From NCBI GenBank assembly GCA_963575745.1, contig CAUYUJ010017971.1, positions 95,069 to 159,068 of the forward strand: a stretch of 64,000 bases of DNA, given 5' to 3'. A program made the translations under genes and the position numbers. Source of the stretch: Prorocentrum cordatum (taxonomy: Eukaryota; Sar; Dinophyceae; Prorocentrales; Prorocentraceae). Under the pieces are notes generated by a model. The model ran no database searches and had not been told where the DNA came from. It was given only the letters and a program-made list of their open reading frames with translations. Each line of letters opens with the position of its first letter. The first letter of the stretch is position 1. Shown piece after piece: positions 39,832 through 51,571 of the stretch.

Positions 39832-40199
39832 AGGAGGACCAGCCCTGGACGCATGGGCGACCAAGCGACGCCGAAGAGAAGTGAAAGACAAAACGAAGTA
39901 GTCTGAGGATTATGATACAGTAGGGACCCGACCACAAGACACCTTCCACGAGAAACCCAACCCTGAGACCCCAGGACGTCCATGGATCTCTGGTGTAGGA
40001 GAACGTCACGCTTTCCGTGGCAAAACCATCGAAACCAAAGAAACCAAGGGCACCCTGGAGGCAAGCAGGGTGTTTCTTGGCATGGGCTCCCACTTTAGTT
40101 CGACGATGATACAGCACGCTGCTGGCCCGAAAGGCCGTCAGAAGGCAGCTGGGCAGGACGGGCACGGCCCTCCGCCGTCACGCAGCTTGGCGGGAAGGG
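39832..40199. other. Complex sequence, no gene recognised
   Basis: AT-richer than its surroundings. Contains a short inverted echo AACCATCGAAACCAAAGAAACC. No domain. Confidence 0.4.
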
Positions 40200-40325
40200 G
40201 GAGGAGGAGGGGGAGGAGGAGGAGGAGGAGGAGGAGGAGGAGGAGGAGGAGGAGGAGGAGGAGGAGGAGGGGAGGAGGAGGAGGAGGAGGAGAGGCGGAG
40301 GAGGAGGAGGAGAAGAAGGAGGAGG
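40200..40325. repeat. GGA tract at the 3' end of family C copy 5
   Basis: GGA on +, therefore CCT on the element's own strand, fused to the element tail at 40,326. Confidence 0.95.
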
Positions 40326-41150
40326 ACCACTGTAAACCCGAGAGTCATCAACGATGTTGGAATAAACCCTCCCTCCAAGCTCCCTATTCATAGGCCCCTG
40401 CAACGGTTCATTTCCATTGAGGGAACTGCATCGCTGGAAAACAGCCGTTTGAAGACCCTGCAGCATGCCAAACATTGTTCTCGCGATTCCAACGCCACGG
40501 ATCAACATGGCTGTTGTGTCTTGGCGATCCCCAACCGCGCCAGAAGGCCATTCCTTGGACCTCAACACAGCGAACGAACGTAACTTTTGCACGTAAATAA
40601 ACCTGAATCGTCTCACAGCATTTTCAACATGTTTAGAAATGTATATCCACATACACCTTGCTTTATATAGGAATGAACCGGTACGCTGATGATGGGAACC
40701 CGTGAATTTTTGTATCTTGTTCAGCGAATGTGCGCGGCGCTAAGACGAGTGTCACATGTTGAAAAGGAACCGATCCCAATCCGCGAAACCCTTGCAATTC
40801 TTTTAAACGAATGCGCGCCGCGCTAAAGCGAGAGTCACAGTTTGAAAAGGGGTGGCCCTCAACCCGCGAAACTCTCGCAATGTGTTTATAGAATGCGCGC
40901 GGCGCTAAAGCGAGAGCCACATGTTGGAAGCCACCCGCCCTCAATCCGCGAAACTCTTGCAAATTGTGAAAACGAATGCGCGCCGCGCTACGGCGAGAGC
41001 CACATTTTGAAAACCATCCGCCCTCCATCTGTGAAACGATTGTCAACGTGTAAATTTCCGACTCGTTAATGATACGACAATCGAATCTCAAGGGGAACAC
41101 CTGGCCCGCCCTAGAAATGAGCCTCGGGGTGCGACAGGGAGAAGTTATTC
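40326..41150 (-). repeat. Composite repeat family C, copy 5 (complete, inverted)
   Basis: On the minus strand: header TGAATAACTTCTCCCTGTCG (first 20 bases) with GCGGGCCAGGTG (41,150-41,030); array A units (41,030-40,700) with GTGGCTCTCGC and AGCGCGGCGCGCATTCG; array B (about 40,620-40,430) with GTCAAGACGCAACAG-type words; tail GGAAATGAACCGTTGCAGGG, GAGCTTGGAGGGAGGG, GGGTTTACAGTGGTCC ending at 40,326 against CCT. The tail is closely matched by copy 6. Confidence 0.8.
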
Positions 41151-41163
41151 ATCAGGAAAAGGA

Positions 41164-41215
41164 ATGGAGGAGGAGGAGGAGGAGGAGGAGGAGGAGGAGG
41201 AGGAGGAGCAGCAGC
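41164..41215. repeat. GGA tract upstream of family C copy 5
   Basis: GGA then GCAGCAGCAGG. On the element's strand this is CCT before the header. Confidence 0.95.
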
Positions 41216-43117
41216 AGGAAGAGCTGGCCGTCGCTGCGCGCTGCCGCAGTGGCGTTGTTTGTGTACTCTCCTCGCGCCTGGGCCGGCCCCCCGGCGGGAG
41301 GCGGCCCGACGCGGCCGCGCTCCCCTCGGCCTGCGTTAACCGACCAGGCTTGAAGTTGCCTTCTGCGGACTCGGAGTTGCCCGCGAAGTCGGAGACAGGA
41401 AGTGGCCTGTCCGACCATGGCCTGCGTTGGCCTGTCCAGGCTTGAATCAGCCTTCCCCAGGGATTGAAGTTGCCCGTGCAACGCGCGCCCAATGTGGCCA
41501 GTGCTGACCTCGGCCTGCGTTGGCCTTGTTGGCTTTGTGGGACCGCTTGAGAGCTCGCATGTTCCTTTGCGGTTGGCCGCCCGACGCGGCCGCGCCAATC
41601 TCGCGGCGGCTTTCTGGGGGGCTTGTAATTACCCGCGCGGCGGGCGGCCTGAAGAGGCCCGTTCTGCCCTCGGGCCGCGACGGCCTGGATGGCTTGGCGC
41701 GGCCTCCGCGCGGGCCCGCGCTGCGCGCGGCCTAATTAGCGGCCAACGGGCTGGCTCTCGCTCCGCGCCCCATGCAGCTAGAGCGCGCGTCTCGCCCGGC
41801 GCAGCGCCAGCGGTTGGCCGCGCGGCGTGGCCATGGCGCCCTTGCGCGATCACCTCGCGGCGGTCGATGGGGGCCGCCGAGCACTTTGACGAGCGGCCCG
41901 AAGGGATCGCGGCCGCTCTGGCCACGCAGGGCGCGCGCGCGGCGAGCGACCTGGGCGGGGCGAAGTTCGAAGACTTCGAGTTATTCCCAGCCTCTCGCGG
42001 GGGCGGCCGAACGCCTGGCGCGCAAGGCCATCGAGAAGGCCACTGCGGCGCCCACCGCGGCCCCCCACACCCCCGCGGGGCTGGGCGCGGCGCCGGCGAG
42101 CGACGGCGAGGCGGCGGCCACTGCGGCCACCGCGGCCCCGGCGGCCCTCCTGCAGAGGGAAAACAAAAAGACGGAGGAGGCGATAGTCGCCCGCCTGCCC
42201 ACTTGCTGGATCCCCCCGCCGCGCGCGCGCAGGTACCGCGCGTCGCCGGCCGGGCCCTTATTGGCCGAGGCGCACCTCGGCCTCTTGCCGCGAGAAGTCC
42301 GGCAGGGGCGGGCGCCGCGCGGCTCGCCGCGCCAGCGAGCGCCGCAGCGGCGTCCGCGCGCAGCTCTGAAGCGACGGACGCGAGCGCACTGACGGTTTCT
42401 CTGACCTCCGCAAGTGGCTACCGTCGCGGGCCAAGCTGGCTGGCCGGCGCGACGGCGACGACGAGCCAGCCCCAGTCTCGCGCGCGATCAGGGAGCTCGC
42501 CAGGGCTCGCGGCGCGGCGCGCCCGCGCGCCGTCGCTCGCGGGCGGGCTGCGCAAGGGGGCTTTTGGCGCGAAGCAGGCGCCCGCTGTTTCCATTAATTC
42601 CCCCCCCTCCAGCACCGCGCAAATCGTCCGCAGACGCGGTTGAAACAAAGCAGTTGGCCCTCGCCGAACGCACCGCCCGCGGGGGCAACTGCATGGCAGT
42701 AGAAATGCAGACCGCGGCGCTCGCGGCGGGGCATTCCGAATTACCCTGCGCTCTCGCAGGCCAGCGCTGGGAAGCGCGGGGTGCCGCTAGGGGCATGCCG
42801 CGACGACTTGCGCCGCCGGGCAGCCGCCGCACTGCGCCACGAGGGCGAATGCCCGCGCGAGCGGGCATTGGCGCGCAGATGCGGTCTGAGCGCGCCCGCG
42901 CGGCGGACCCAGATTTCGCGCTGCGGCGCGCGATCACGCGCGTCGACAAGCGGATGCTTGGCTCGGCAGAAGACGCTCACGACCGCGACGAGCGCTCGAA
43001 GGGGCAGCTTCTCCAAGCGAGCGCGAGCGCGGGGGTGGCGCGTGCTCCCGCGCATCGCAGGCGCAGAGTTCCGGCCAGGCTGGCAGGGCCGAGAGGGGCG
43101 ACAAAGCCCAGGACTTC
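41216..43117. other. Very GC-rich DNA, no gene recognised
   Basis: Begins with a loose GGCCTGCGTTGGCCTG repeat (41,320-41,530). The rest has overlapping Ala/Arg-rich open frames on both strands (up to 383 residues on + at 41,492-42,643) without any family motif. May include the gag-like 5' part of the retroelement at 44.5 kb; unproven. Confidence 0.4.
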
Positions 43118-44299
43118 ATGACGCGTCGGCGCACGCGGGTGCACCAGCATCCCCCCTGTGTCCTGCGGGCAAGGCCCCCCCCCCAAAAAAAAAAAACGAC
43201 GGTCTGGCCCCAGCTCCGCGAACGGAGGCAAGAGTGCGCAGCGGGCGGGGAAGCGCTGGAACAGCCGGGGCACGGCGGGCGACTGTCGCGGAAACAGCTG
43301 GGGCACATTGGATCGCGGCTGGGAAGAGAGCTGGAGGCCGCGCGCGCCCCCGAGGCCAGTAGAGAAGACCCGCCCATAGCGCCGCAGCTCCTGGGCGCAG
43401 AGAGCGCAGCGGGCGCGCGAGGCACGCGGTCGCGCGTGGGTTCGCGCGCTGTCATGAACGAGAGCGCGAGAGCTTGCGCGCGCGAGTTTGGCCGAATTTT
43501 GATCGGCGCGTTTGCCGCGCGTGTGCCGCGCGTTTGCCTCCTCACAAGTCGTTGCTGCGATGCCGCGCGTAATTGCGGCCGCGCGGGGGCAGCGCGGCGC
43601 GCGGTGGTTTGCGCGACGTTTCGGCTGAACAAACATCGGCGCGCCTCCCTCTTGCGGCCTCGCAATGTTTCGACGCGGCAAGGCAATCAATATTTGTCGC
43701 CCGGAGCTGCGCAGCTGCGCGGGCGGACAGCGCGCGTTCGTCAGGGGCCACGCGCGCCCTCCCTGCAATTCCATCGCCACCTGGCGGCCGTGCGCGGCGG
43801 CGCTGCCCGGCGACCCCTGCGGCCCCGTCAGCGTTGCCTGCGCCGCCCCCGCCGCCGGCAACGCGCAGGGGCACAGTGCCCGCGCCGCCAGCAGCGCCAT
43901 CTTAGCACCGCAAGCGCCCGCCACGATGCCCTCCGCATTCGCACGGGCGCGCCCGCATCACTTGCCCAGCGGCAGAGGCCGGAGAATCGAGCGCCGACAC
44001 CGCCGGCGCCGCCGCCGCCGCCGCGGCGGCGGTCACTGGCGGGGGAATTTGAATGCGAGAGGGATGCGGTCCACGCGCGGGTCCTGGCCGAAGCTCACGA
44101 TGAACCAGAATCGCGGCGCCTCGAAGCGCCGGAAGACGTGCCAGCCAGCGGCGACGTGGCCTGGGCAATCGCGTGGGGGGCGCCGAGGTCCCCCGAAGAT
44201 GCGATCAGGCAGCTCGAGGTCATAATCTCGCGCATCGAGAGCCAGGCCACCAAAAGTTTTGAGCAGAGCGGCCGCGCCGCTGCCAGGAGGGCAGGCGCG

Positions 44300-45277
44300 G
44301 CGGACGACTTAATAAAGCGGCTCATCAGCGAGGTAAATGGGCCGCTGCTCGATTCGCTCGTGAGCGAGACAGCCCACGAGGACTGCGAGGCGATGCGCTG
44401 TGGCTTCCCGTTGTTGGGCGAACTCCCGTTCGCTCATCATGACTCGGCCGAGAGGATCGAAGCATCCGACCAGGCAAGCAGAATCTTTGCGCGACCCAGC
44501 GCGTGTGCACAATGAAGAGGGTCTTTCCTCCGTGCGTAGGGGCCCCCTGTCGGCGGAGCTGCATGAGCTCACGCAGAAGGACGCTGGCCTCGGGGGGTGA
44601 CGGCGCCGGAGGCGCCAAACCAGTGCGCGGTGCGTAGTTGTCGCTTTGCCAGGCACACTGCCGCCCAACAAGGCCTGCGCGCGAAAGTCCGCGCAGCGGG
44701 CGACCTCACGCGCAGCGGCGCAGAACTCATGGAGAAGCGCAGCTGCGACGGAGTCGACACTTTTGTCGGCATCCTCCGCGCGTTCCAGCGCGAGACAGGC
44801 AATGCCCCTCACGTTTACAAGGCCGACATCGACTCGGCTCACAGTCGGCCCCGTCTGAGGCCCGAGGAACGGTGGGCTGCGACGTCAATGTTTCTGCACG
44901 ACGGCCCCCCCGTGATGTCTTCCAACATAGGTCTGCCCTTCGGGGCCACGGCACCTGTGCATAGGTGGAACCACATAGGGGCGGCTCTGCTGGCAATCAC
45001 ACACCGCGTGCTCTTCCTGTCGATGGCCAGGCACGCTGATGACTTCGCCGCGGGCCGCGCTGGAACGGCAGACCACGCGATGAAGTCGTTCGCCAGGCTG
45101 GTGTCCGCCGCGCACAGTGAGTCCGCCAACGCGGAGGCCGAACCGGAGGTTGGCCCAAAACAATTCTCGGGGTTCTCTTCTCCTGCGAGACAACGAGCGT
45201 CGCGTTGTGGCCGAGCCCAACTGAGCTGGCACAGCGGCGCGCCAAGTGCGCCGATGCGCTGGCCTCGGGGACGCTGA
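44300..45277 (+). pseudogene. Retroelement reverse transcriptase relic (dinoflagellate DIRS/Pol type)
   Basis: The + frame at 44,597-45,277 keeps the RT core: motif A YKADIDSAH (residues 74-82, catalytic Asp77), motif B LPFGATAPV (113-121) and motif C ARHADDFAAG (144-153) with both Asp148 and Asp149. The upstream + frame ending at 44,515 (EDCEAMRCGFPLLGE and so on) fits the region before RT, and LTQKDAGLGG near 44,570 continues it, so at least one frameshift and a stop at 44,513 interrupt the gene. After about residue 190 the frame is lost. RT copies element RNA into DNA. The pattern matches Pol proteins abundant in dinoflagellates. No LTR or terminal repeat was recognised. Confidence 0.75.
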
Positions 45278-45946
45278 CTGCGGGCGACGCGCCCAAGCTG
45301 GCAGACGCACTGTCTCGAACAAACAAGCGCGCGGCACCGCATGGGGCGCGCCATAAAACGGCCACTGCTTGCCCAGCAGCATGGTCGCCGCGCGAAAGTA
45401 GGCGCTCATCTCCACCTGGCTCTCTCGTGGTGGATGCGGGTGTTCACCTTGAACATCGGGCGCGTCGCCTCGCGGTCAAGCGTTTCGCGCGCGCGCGCAC
45501 GGGCAACCGCCAGCGCTGCTGCTGGCAGACACACAGCGTCGCACCTGGAGCGGCCGGCGGCGGTTCTCCTCGTGGGCAACGGAACGTCCTGGACAGGCGC
45601 TGCCCCGCCGAGCGAACTCACGCGCTGCATCGAAAAGGGATCCGACAGCCAGATCATGGCGCTCGAACTCGCGGCCATTAGCCTGGGCCTGCCAACGTTT
45701 GCTGACCGTCTCGCGGGCAGGCAGGCGGTCTCTTTCTCCGACGACGTTGGGGCGGAGTGCGCCCTGCGGTCTGCGAGCGCGCGCTCCTTTGACCGCGCTC
45801 TGACTGCGCATGCGGCATGGTTGCAGCCGACAGGAAGCGGAGGCGCAGCGCTGGTTCATGCGCGTGCCGACCGCAATACATTTGACGGATCTGCCGAGCC
45901 GCCCCAAAAGTACGCTCCCGCGCTGCATGAGGGCAATTTACAATAA
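45278..45946 (+). pseudogene. RNase H part of the same Pol relic
   Basis: The + frame at 45,341-45,946 gives WTGAAPPSEL, then SQIMALELAAISLGLPTF (residues 103-120, catalytic Glu109) and QAVSFSDDVGAECAL (128-142, Asp134/135), then SASARSFDRAL. The closing element RVPTAIHLTDLPSR lies in the neighbouring + frame at about 45,857-45,898, so another frameshift occurs. This follows RT at the spacing expected for one polyprotein. RNase H removes the RNA strand of the hybrid. Confidence 0.7.
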
Positions 45947-45949
45947 ACC

Positions 45950-48000
45950 GCGCTGGAAGGGGGCCCCTCCTCTGGCTGGGGTCATCAAGGCCCTTCCTCC
46001 CCTCGATATACATTCGGCGCACCAGGCTCGCGCGCGGCCGAAGTGCGCGCGCGTCGCAAAGCATTGTGGCACCTCGGCCGTCGCCGCAGGGACGGACCGC
46101 AGGGGGGCGCCCCGGTCGGCGGTCTTCCGCGGGGCGCGCAGCACGGGCGCGGCCCAAGGGGCGCAGCGCGGAAGGTCGCGGCGCGCGGAACCCTGCCAAC
46201 ATGCCGTTCACGCATCCAATTTGCGCCACGTGGATCCGACTGCGCCGTTGCCGCTGTCAAGTTGGGCCGCCCGGCTACTCACTGCGAACGATTTCGCGCC
46301 CACGAAGGAATTGAAGGGCGCCGCCCTGGGAGACCTCGTCAGCTCGCAGGACGCCCCCGATGAGGCGCGCGCCGACCATGTTGTCCGGCTGGTCGCGAAT
46401 GCGAATTCGAGCCAGGAGCGTGGCGGGGCGCCCTTCGCGCGCCCGCCGCGCTCTCTGCGACGTTCTGTCCGGCCGGTTGCACGCCCCGCGGGCGGCGGTG
46501 GCGGCGCCGCGGGCCGCGCGGGCGCAGCGCGGAGTCGCTCGCCCAGCCCTCCCAGCCGCGCCGCCCAGAGCGATGCAAGGAGCCAGCGCGGCTCGCGGCA
46601 GCGGCTGCAGCGCGCGCAGCAGGGGCTGGCGCGGGCCCCGAGCGCGGGCCCCGCGCGGCCGAGGGCGCGCCGCGGGCGGCATTGCCTTCCGCGGGCAACA
46701 GCGAGGGCCGGGCGCACGCCGCGTGGACGACCGCCCTTCTGGGCAGCTGCCCGGGCAGCACAGCGAGCGCGCAGTCTGGCCTGCGCTGCTGGCGCGCGCG
46801 CGCGCGCCGGCGCGACCCTGGGCCCCCGGCCTGGCCGGGCCCTGCCCCCGACCGCCGAGGGATTGGCGCCGCGGAGCTTGGCCCGCTGATGCCCGGGCAC
46901 TTTCGCCGATTACACGGCGCATGTTCGATTGGGATGTTTGCTAGCCTGCGCAGGTGTCAGTCCTCGGCCACCCAGCCGTCAAGCGCGCAGAAGCAGCAAT
47001 CGCCAAGCGAGGTCTGCGCGCGCCCCGTCTGCCGCAATACGTCAGGGCGCCGCCCTTCGAAAGGTTGGTCGCGGGGGCAGGCGAGGGCCCCGCGGGGCGC
47101 GCGCGGGCGCTGCTGCAGCTGCCCTTGCACGAGTTTCTGCCGCGCGCGCCCTCGGAGGCGCTGCCCGCGCACGCCGCGGGCGCCCGCCAGCTTGGCTTGC
47201 GGGAGTATATCTGCGAGGCGAAGAGCTCTGTTCTCTGCTGCGTCAACGCAAGAACTGGAGGCAGGGTGGCCTCCTCACGCGCGCGCGCCCTCAGCCCACC
47301 TGCCCGGCCCACGCGGCGGGACGCCGGCTGGCCGGGCAACGGCAAGGCGAACATCTGATCCCGGGGGCCATGCCCACGCTGGCCCTCAGCACGCTGCGCA
47401 GTGGGCCCCACGCGCTGGGCGCGTCTGATGCAGGCTGTGATCGCGCGCGCGATTTCCGCGAGGGCCACGCCGAGGCGAGTAACCCCGCGCGCGCGGTGCC
47501 TGACCCAGGGCGCGGACGGGCGTCGCGCGGCTCAGGATACGAGGGCTTCAGATTGCACCCTGGCGGAAATTCTTCGCGCCAGGGAGCGGAGGCAAGGCGC
47601 CGGGCCCCGCTCGCGCGCGGCGCCCGCGCGGGCGCGCGCCCGAGGCCCCCATGCATACTTGGACACGCGCGCATTGGAGCGCGACGCCGCGATGGCGGCC
47701 CACGTTGCCGAGGGCGCCGACGCCCATCGACGTTGGCGCGAACACCCCGACGGGGGCGGCGCGTCGCAGCGCCGCGCGCAATTTGCAGTTGGCCCATAAG
47801 CCCCCGGGGGCTCGGAGGGGCCCCGGGTGCCTCGCGGGCCGCGCACTGCGCCGGGCTGCGCGGCTCACCGCGACGCGCCGCGGGCGAAGGAGGTGCTGTA
47901 GTCAAGGGCGGCCGCGGGGGGCGCGCGCCCGCGCGCGGGCCCCCCTTCCTCGCAGCGCAGCATGTCACGGCGGCGCTGCGGAGGGGCTGCTGAGCAACAT
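45950..48000 (+). other. Possible 3' part of the Pol relic, undecided
   Basis: Extremely GC-rich with open frames on every strand. A + frame near 46,954-47,358 and 47,401-47,799 has patches of ordinary complexity (REYICEAKSSVLCCVNA at about 47,200-47,250). A tyrosine-recombinase-like ending (GFRLHPGGNSS near 47,550) can be imagined, but the motif is too weak to call. Nothing is claimed. Confidence 0.2.
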
Positions 48001-50400
48001 GAGAAACGCTGAGACCACATATTTTAACGACACTACTATTTGGCTTTAAGCTCGGGAACTAATGAAACATGCGAGCACACCGTGTCTCACAGATTGCGCG
48101 ATTTTTCGCTGCTGCTGCATGTAGTTGTTCTCGTGTTCACGTCGATTGCTTCTGGGGCGTTTGAGCTTTGACTCCGAGGGCCCCACAAAAAAAATGCGCC
48201 CACCCGCAACCAAGGGCCGAGCGAGACCGTCGGCGCCGCCGGGCCGGCCCACGCCAGGACCTCTCCGCGGCCCTGCCCGGCAGGACGCGCCCGGCACGAG
48301 AGCGGAAGTCGGCGGGCAATGGAATCCAGGCCAGGCGGCCAACAGACCCGACGCCCAGCGCCTCAGAGATGGCCTGGTAGGCCCTGACGTTTGGCGCCAC
48401 AGCACCGCGGCCACCCTGCCCGAATGTCCTCGGCAACCCAGCAGAGGTGCACCCCCCGGCGAAAAGCAAGGGCAGATCACGCGCGCGTCGCCAGCCAGCC
48501 AGACACCGATGGCGAGGGGAGATGCGAGACGACACGGCGCCCCCACGTCGACGTCCGCCAGCCACCGGGCGGCCCGCGGCCGCAAGGTTCCCCCTGCCAG
48601 CGCCCGCAAGTCCGCAGAGCCGCAGGGATTGTCAAGAAGCCCAGGACGCCAGGAGGCAAAGAGTCCAGCACGGGGACAGCCGGAATATTTCCTGCCCCCA
48701 CATCGCTACGCCATTTTGGGCGATCAGCATAATATCAAGCTGACCTTCCACGAGTGGCACGGGGCAGTGCTCTCGGGCCAATGATGAGCGAGCCAGACCG
48801 TCGGCGCCGCCAGGCTCGCCCAATTCATAGGAACCCCTTCCGCGGCCCAACGCGCGCAGCGCGGGCCAGACAGGGCGCTCGGCGCCAGCCAGACCCGCCG
48901 GCGGACAAAGCCAGGCACAAGACAATACGGTGTTTGTTCGCCCATTGCATGCACATGTGCCTAGCCGCCGTCGCCACCGCTCGACCCCCACCGAAAGATG
49001 AAGCCGCGGCATGGCCGAAAGCGAGCGCGCCCACCCAGATTGCGGGCCAGAAGAAGGCCGACGGGCCACTGGCGCGGAGAGCATCATTTGCTAATCCGCA
49101 CCGGAGCGCACGCGCGCCCCAACGCTGGGCGACAAGCAACGCCATCGCCGCGGCGCCAGCTGCAAAGGAAGCCATTGCCTCTCTCATCCGACGCGGGAGA
49201 ACAACGCCGCGCAGCTGTCTGCCGCCCCCAGAGAGCGCACGCACCAGACGACACACACTGCACGCCAGAACACAAGCCCTTTCGGGCTGCATCTACGGAA
49301 ACCTCGCAGCATATGCGGCGGGCGAGCGCGAACACCGCCTTGCCCCCGCCCCCCCCCCCCCCCCCGCGCACACAAAATGAACCGCGCAGTTGTCGATGCC
49401 AGCGAAAGCCTGTCTTCGCACTTCAAAAAAACGTCTGGACGCAACCCAAGACCGCGCCATATCACGCCGCCTCGCGCTCGTGGCCCGCACGCCTGGATCG
49501 CGGGTCTGAGACGTTGATGCCCACAAGCGTGGCCACGCTTGGTTGGCCCCTGCCTGATCCACGCCCCTCGCAAGCCGCGCCGCGCCCACATGCCCCGCAG
49601 GCGCCGCGCGCGGGATCGCCAGCGCGGAGCGGGCGCGGAAGGGGATATCGCCCTGGCGAAGCGCTGCTTCGGAAGAAGCCAGAAGAGGCGGACGCTGATT
49701 CGCGGGACGGCGGCAACTGCCCCCAGCGCGCCAGAGACGCGGCCTCTCCCCACAGCTGTACTGCACTTGCGCAGCTAGCGCACGCGCTCTTCTCCCAGCC
49801 GGGGACCTCCGCCAAGGCGGCCTGCATCTCGAAAGCATCGGGCCCCCGCCCCTTGGGCCGATCTGCTGCGCGCCAAACGGGCGATCGGGAAGCCGAGCCA
49901 TGTCCCTGATGGCGCGGGCCGGAGCGGCGGCATCAGAGCCGCCCGCTGCTGCCTGGCCTGCGCGACGAGCAACGGGGCCGCCACCCCCCGTTCGCTGCGC
50001 CGCGGCTGAGGCAGGCCCCTGGACGAAGTGCCAGATGGGCCCCCCGGCACACGCTGCGCCGGGACGGCCCCGGCAGCAACAGGCAGGCTCGACGACGCGG
50101 ACGCCTGCCACGCTGCGCCAGGCGCGCAGTCCTCGAATAATTCCAACAACCTCGCGAGGAATCTAAGCGTGCACGGCGAGAGGGGCCGCCAGACCAACCG
50201 GGCACTACCAGCATCCAAGCCGAAGAAATCGAGAGGGTCTGCGGCGCCAGCTCTGGCCAGATTCGAAGAAAAATACATCAACGCGAAGTCACGGAGCTCG
50301 CGGGCGGGCCGCTCGGCGGGCCAAATCAGAAATCAAAGCAGGTAGCCTGGGTGGCTCTGGCGCGCCGCCAGGGCGAACCGATGGCCTGGTCTCCGCCGAG
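48001..50400. other. GC-rich DNA with one 70-bp direct repeat
   Basis: AGACCGTCGGCGCCGCC followed by GGCCCA-type sequence occurs at about 48,225-48,295 and again at about 48,795-48,860 in the same orientation. A poly-C run lies at about 49,347-49,366. Frames on both strands are open and Ala/Arg/Pro-rich with no domain recognised. Confidence 0.45.
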
Positions 50401-50403
50401 TTT

Positions 50404-51297
50404 TCATCGGCCGCCGCCGCTGTCGCGGCAGGGCGTTCGCCAACAATCCGACGCATTTTTGCCCCGTGGGCCGCGCGGGCAGCGGGAAGAGGTTGATGGG
50501 TACCTGCGCGAAGACACGAGGGGCACGCGATGGGCGCGCACTTGTTCCTTGCTACCACGCTGATACAACTGATACTTTGGCCGGGGAGCGTCTGGCGGCG
50601 CGCCTCGTGGCAATCCTGCGAAGCCCGCGCGTTGCATCGCAGCTTTTTCCCTCGGCCTGGCCGGGGCGTCATGTAGGTTCGAACGGCTGGGGAAATAGAA
50701 ACTGTACAGCGGCGTCCTTGTTCTGGCCGCGCGCAGCCAGGAGTCCCCGATAAGCACATTCCAATCGACCTGCCTGGGCGACCCTCAGACGAGCGCGCCC
50801 GAAGCCTCTTTGCCATCCACGAAAAAGAACACTTCGACATCGCACAGGCCTTGCCCAAACAACCACTATAGAGCACAAACTGCCGCGAGCACCTCCAAAG
50901 TGGCAACCTGGTTCTTTCTGAAACAAGTCCGCGCCACAGAGACGGCCCAAATCCGCACGAATGGCAGGCGCATGGCCCAGTCCATGTTGCCGCGCCCACT
51001 TTCGTCTGAGTAAACAACGCACCCGAGACCAGGCCAGGCCGAGCGCGGCGCACGATCCGCTGAGGCACGCAACCCACGACTTGAAGCCACCCACGCAGCT
51101 CTCGCGCCAGACCGCCCGAAACTTTTTGAAACATTGCCCCACGCGCGGTGGGACACAAGGGCCACATACACGCGGGCTGCCCAGCCCACGCGGGCTGCCC
51201 GGTCAAGCGCGACCGATGCGCCCTGGCTCGGCTCGCCCGCCAGCTTCTTCGCTACGCCAAGCCCCATGCCCCCATGGGCGATGGAAAAACGAATCAT
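50404..51297 (-). pseudogene. Retroelement RNase H relic, inverted
   Basis: The minus frame 51,297-50,866 ends LGCVVYSDESGRGNMDW (residues 91-107, Asp98) and QVATLEVLAAVCAL (130-143, Glu135). The next minus frames continue FVDGKEASGALVRGSPRQ (third catalytic Asp region). The frame 50,757-50,404 carries YFPSRSNLHDAPAR (residues 21-34), the VPSxxNxxDxPSR ending of retroelement RNase H. Three frames are needed, so it is a pseudogene. RT is not visible upstream: 51,297-51,540 lacks its motifs. This copy is opposite in strand to the relic at 44.5 kb and differs from it in sequence, so it is a separate insertion. Confidence 0.65.
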
Positions 51298-51571
51298 ACG
51301 CTTCCCCTTAATGAGTTTTGCCGGCGAGGTGTTCGCAGATCGCAGCCCCCCAGGGATGGCGAGGTCTCCTGGTGGTCCGCGTAAGACGTCACTCCGCTGG
51401 AACCCCCAGTAGCCCTCGAAAGTGGCGACAACGTCGCAGATCGCAGCCCCACAGAGATGAGCAGGTAGGAGGCAAGCGGGCTGGCAGGAAGGAGCGAGAT
51501 GGGGGGCGGGAATGAAGGTCGCGACCGCAGTGCTCTATTCAAAACGAATACCCAACGCAGGAGGGTTGGAA

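Noticed and set aside
47400-47800. Possible tyrosine-recombinase C-terminus following the + strand Pol relic
   Set aside because: Only a loose GFRLHPGGNSS resemblance; no catalytic Arg or Tyr context could be placed.
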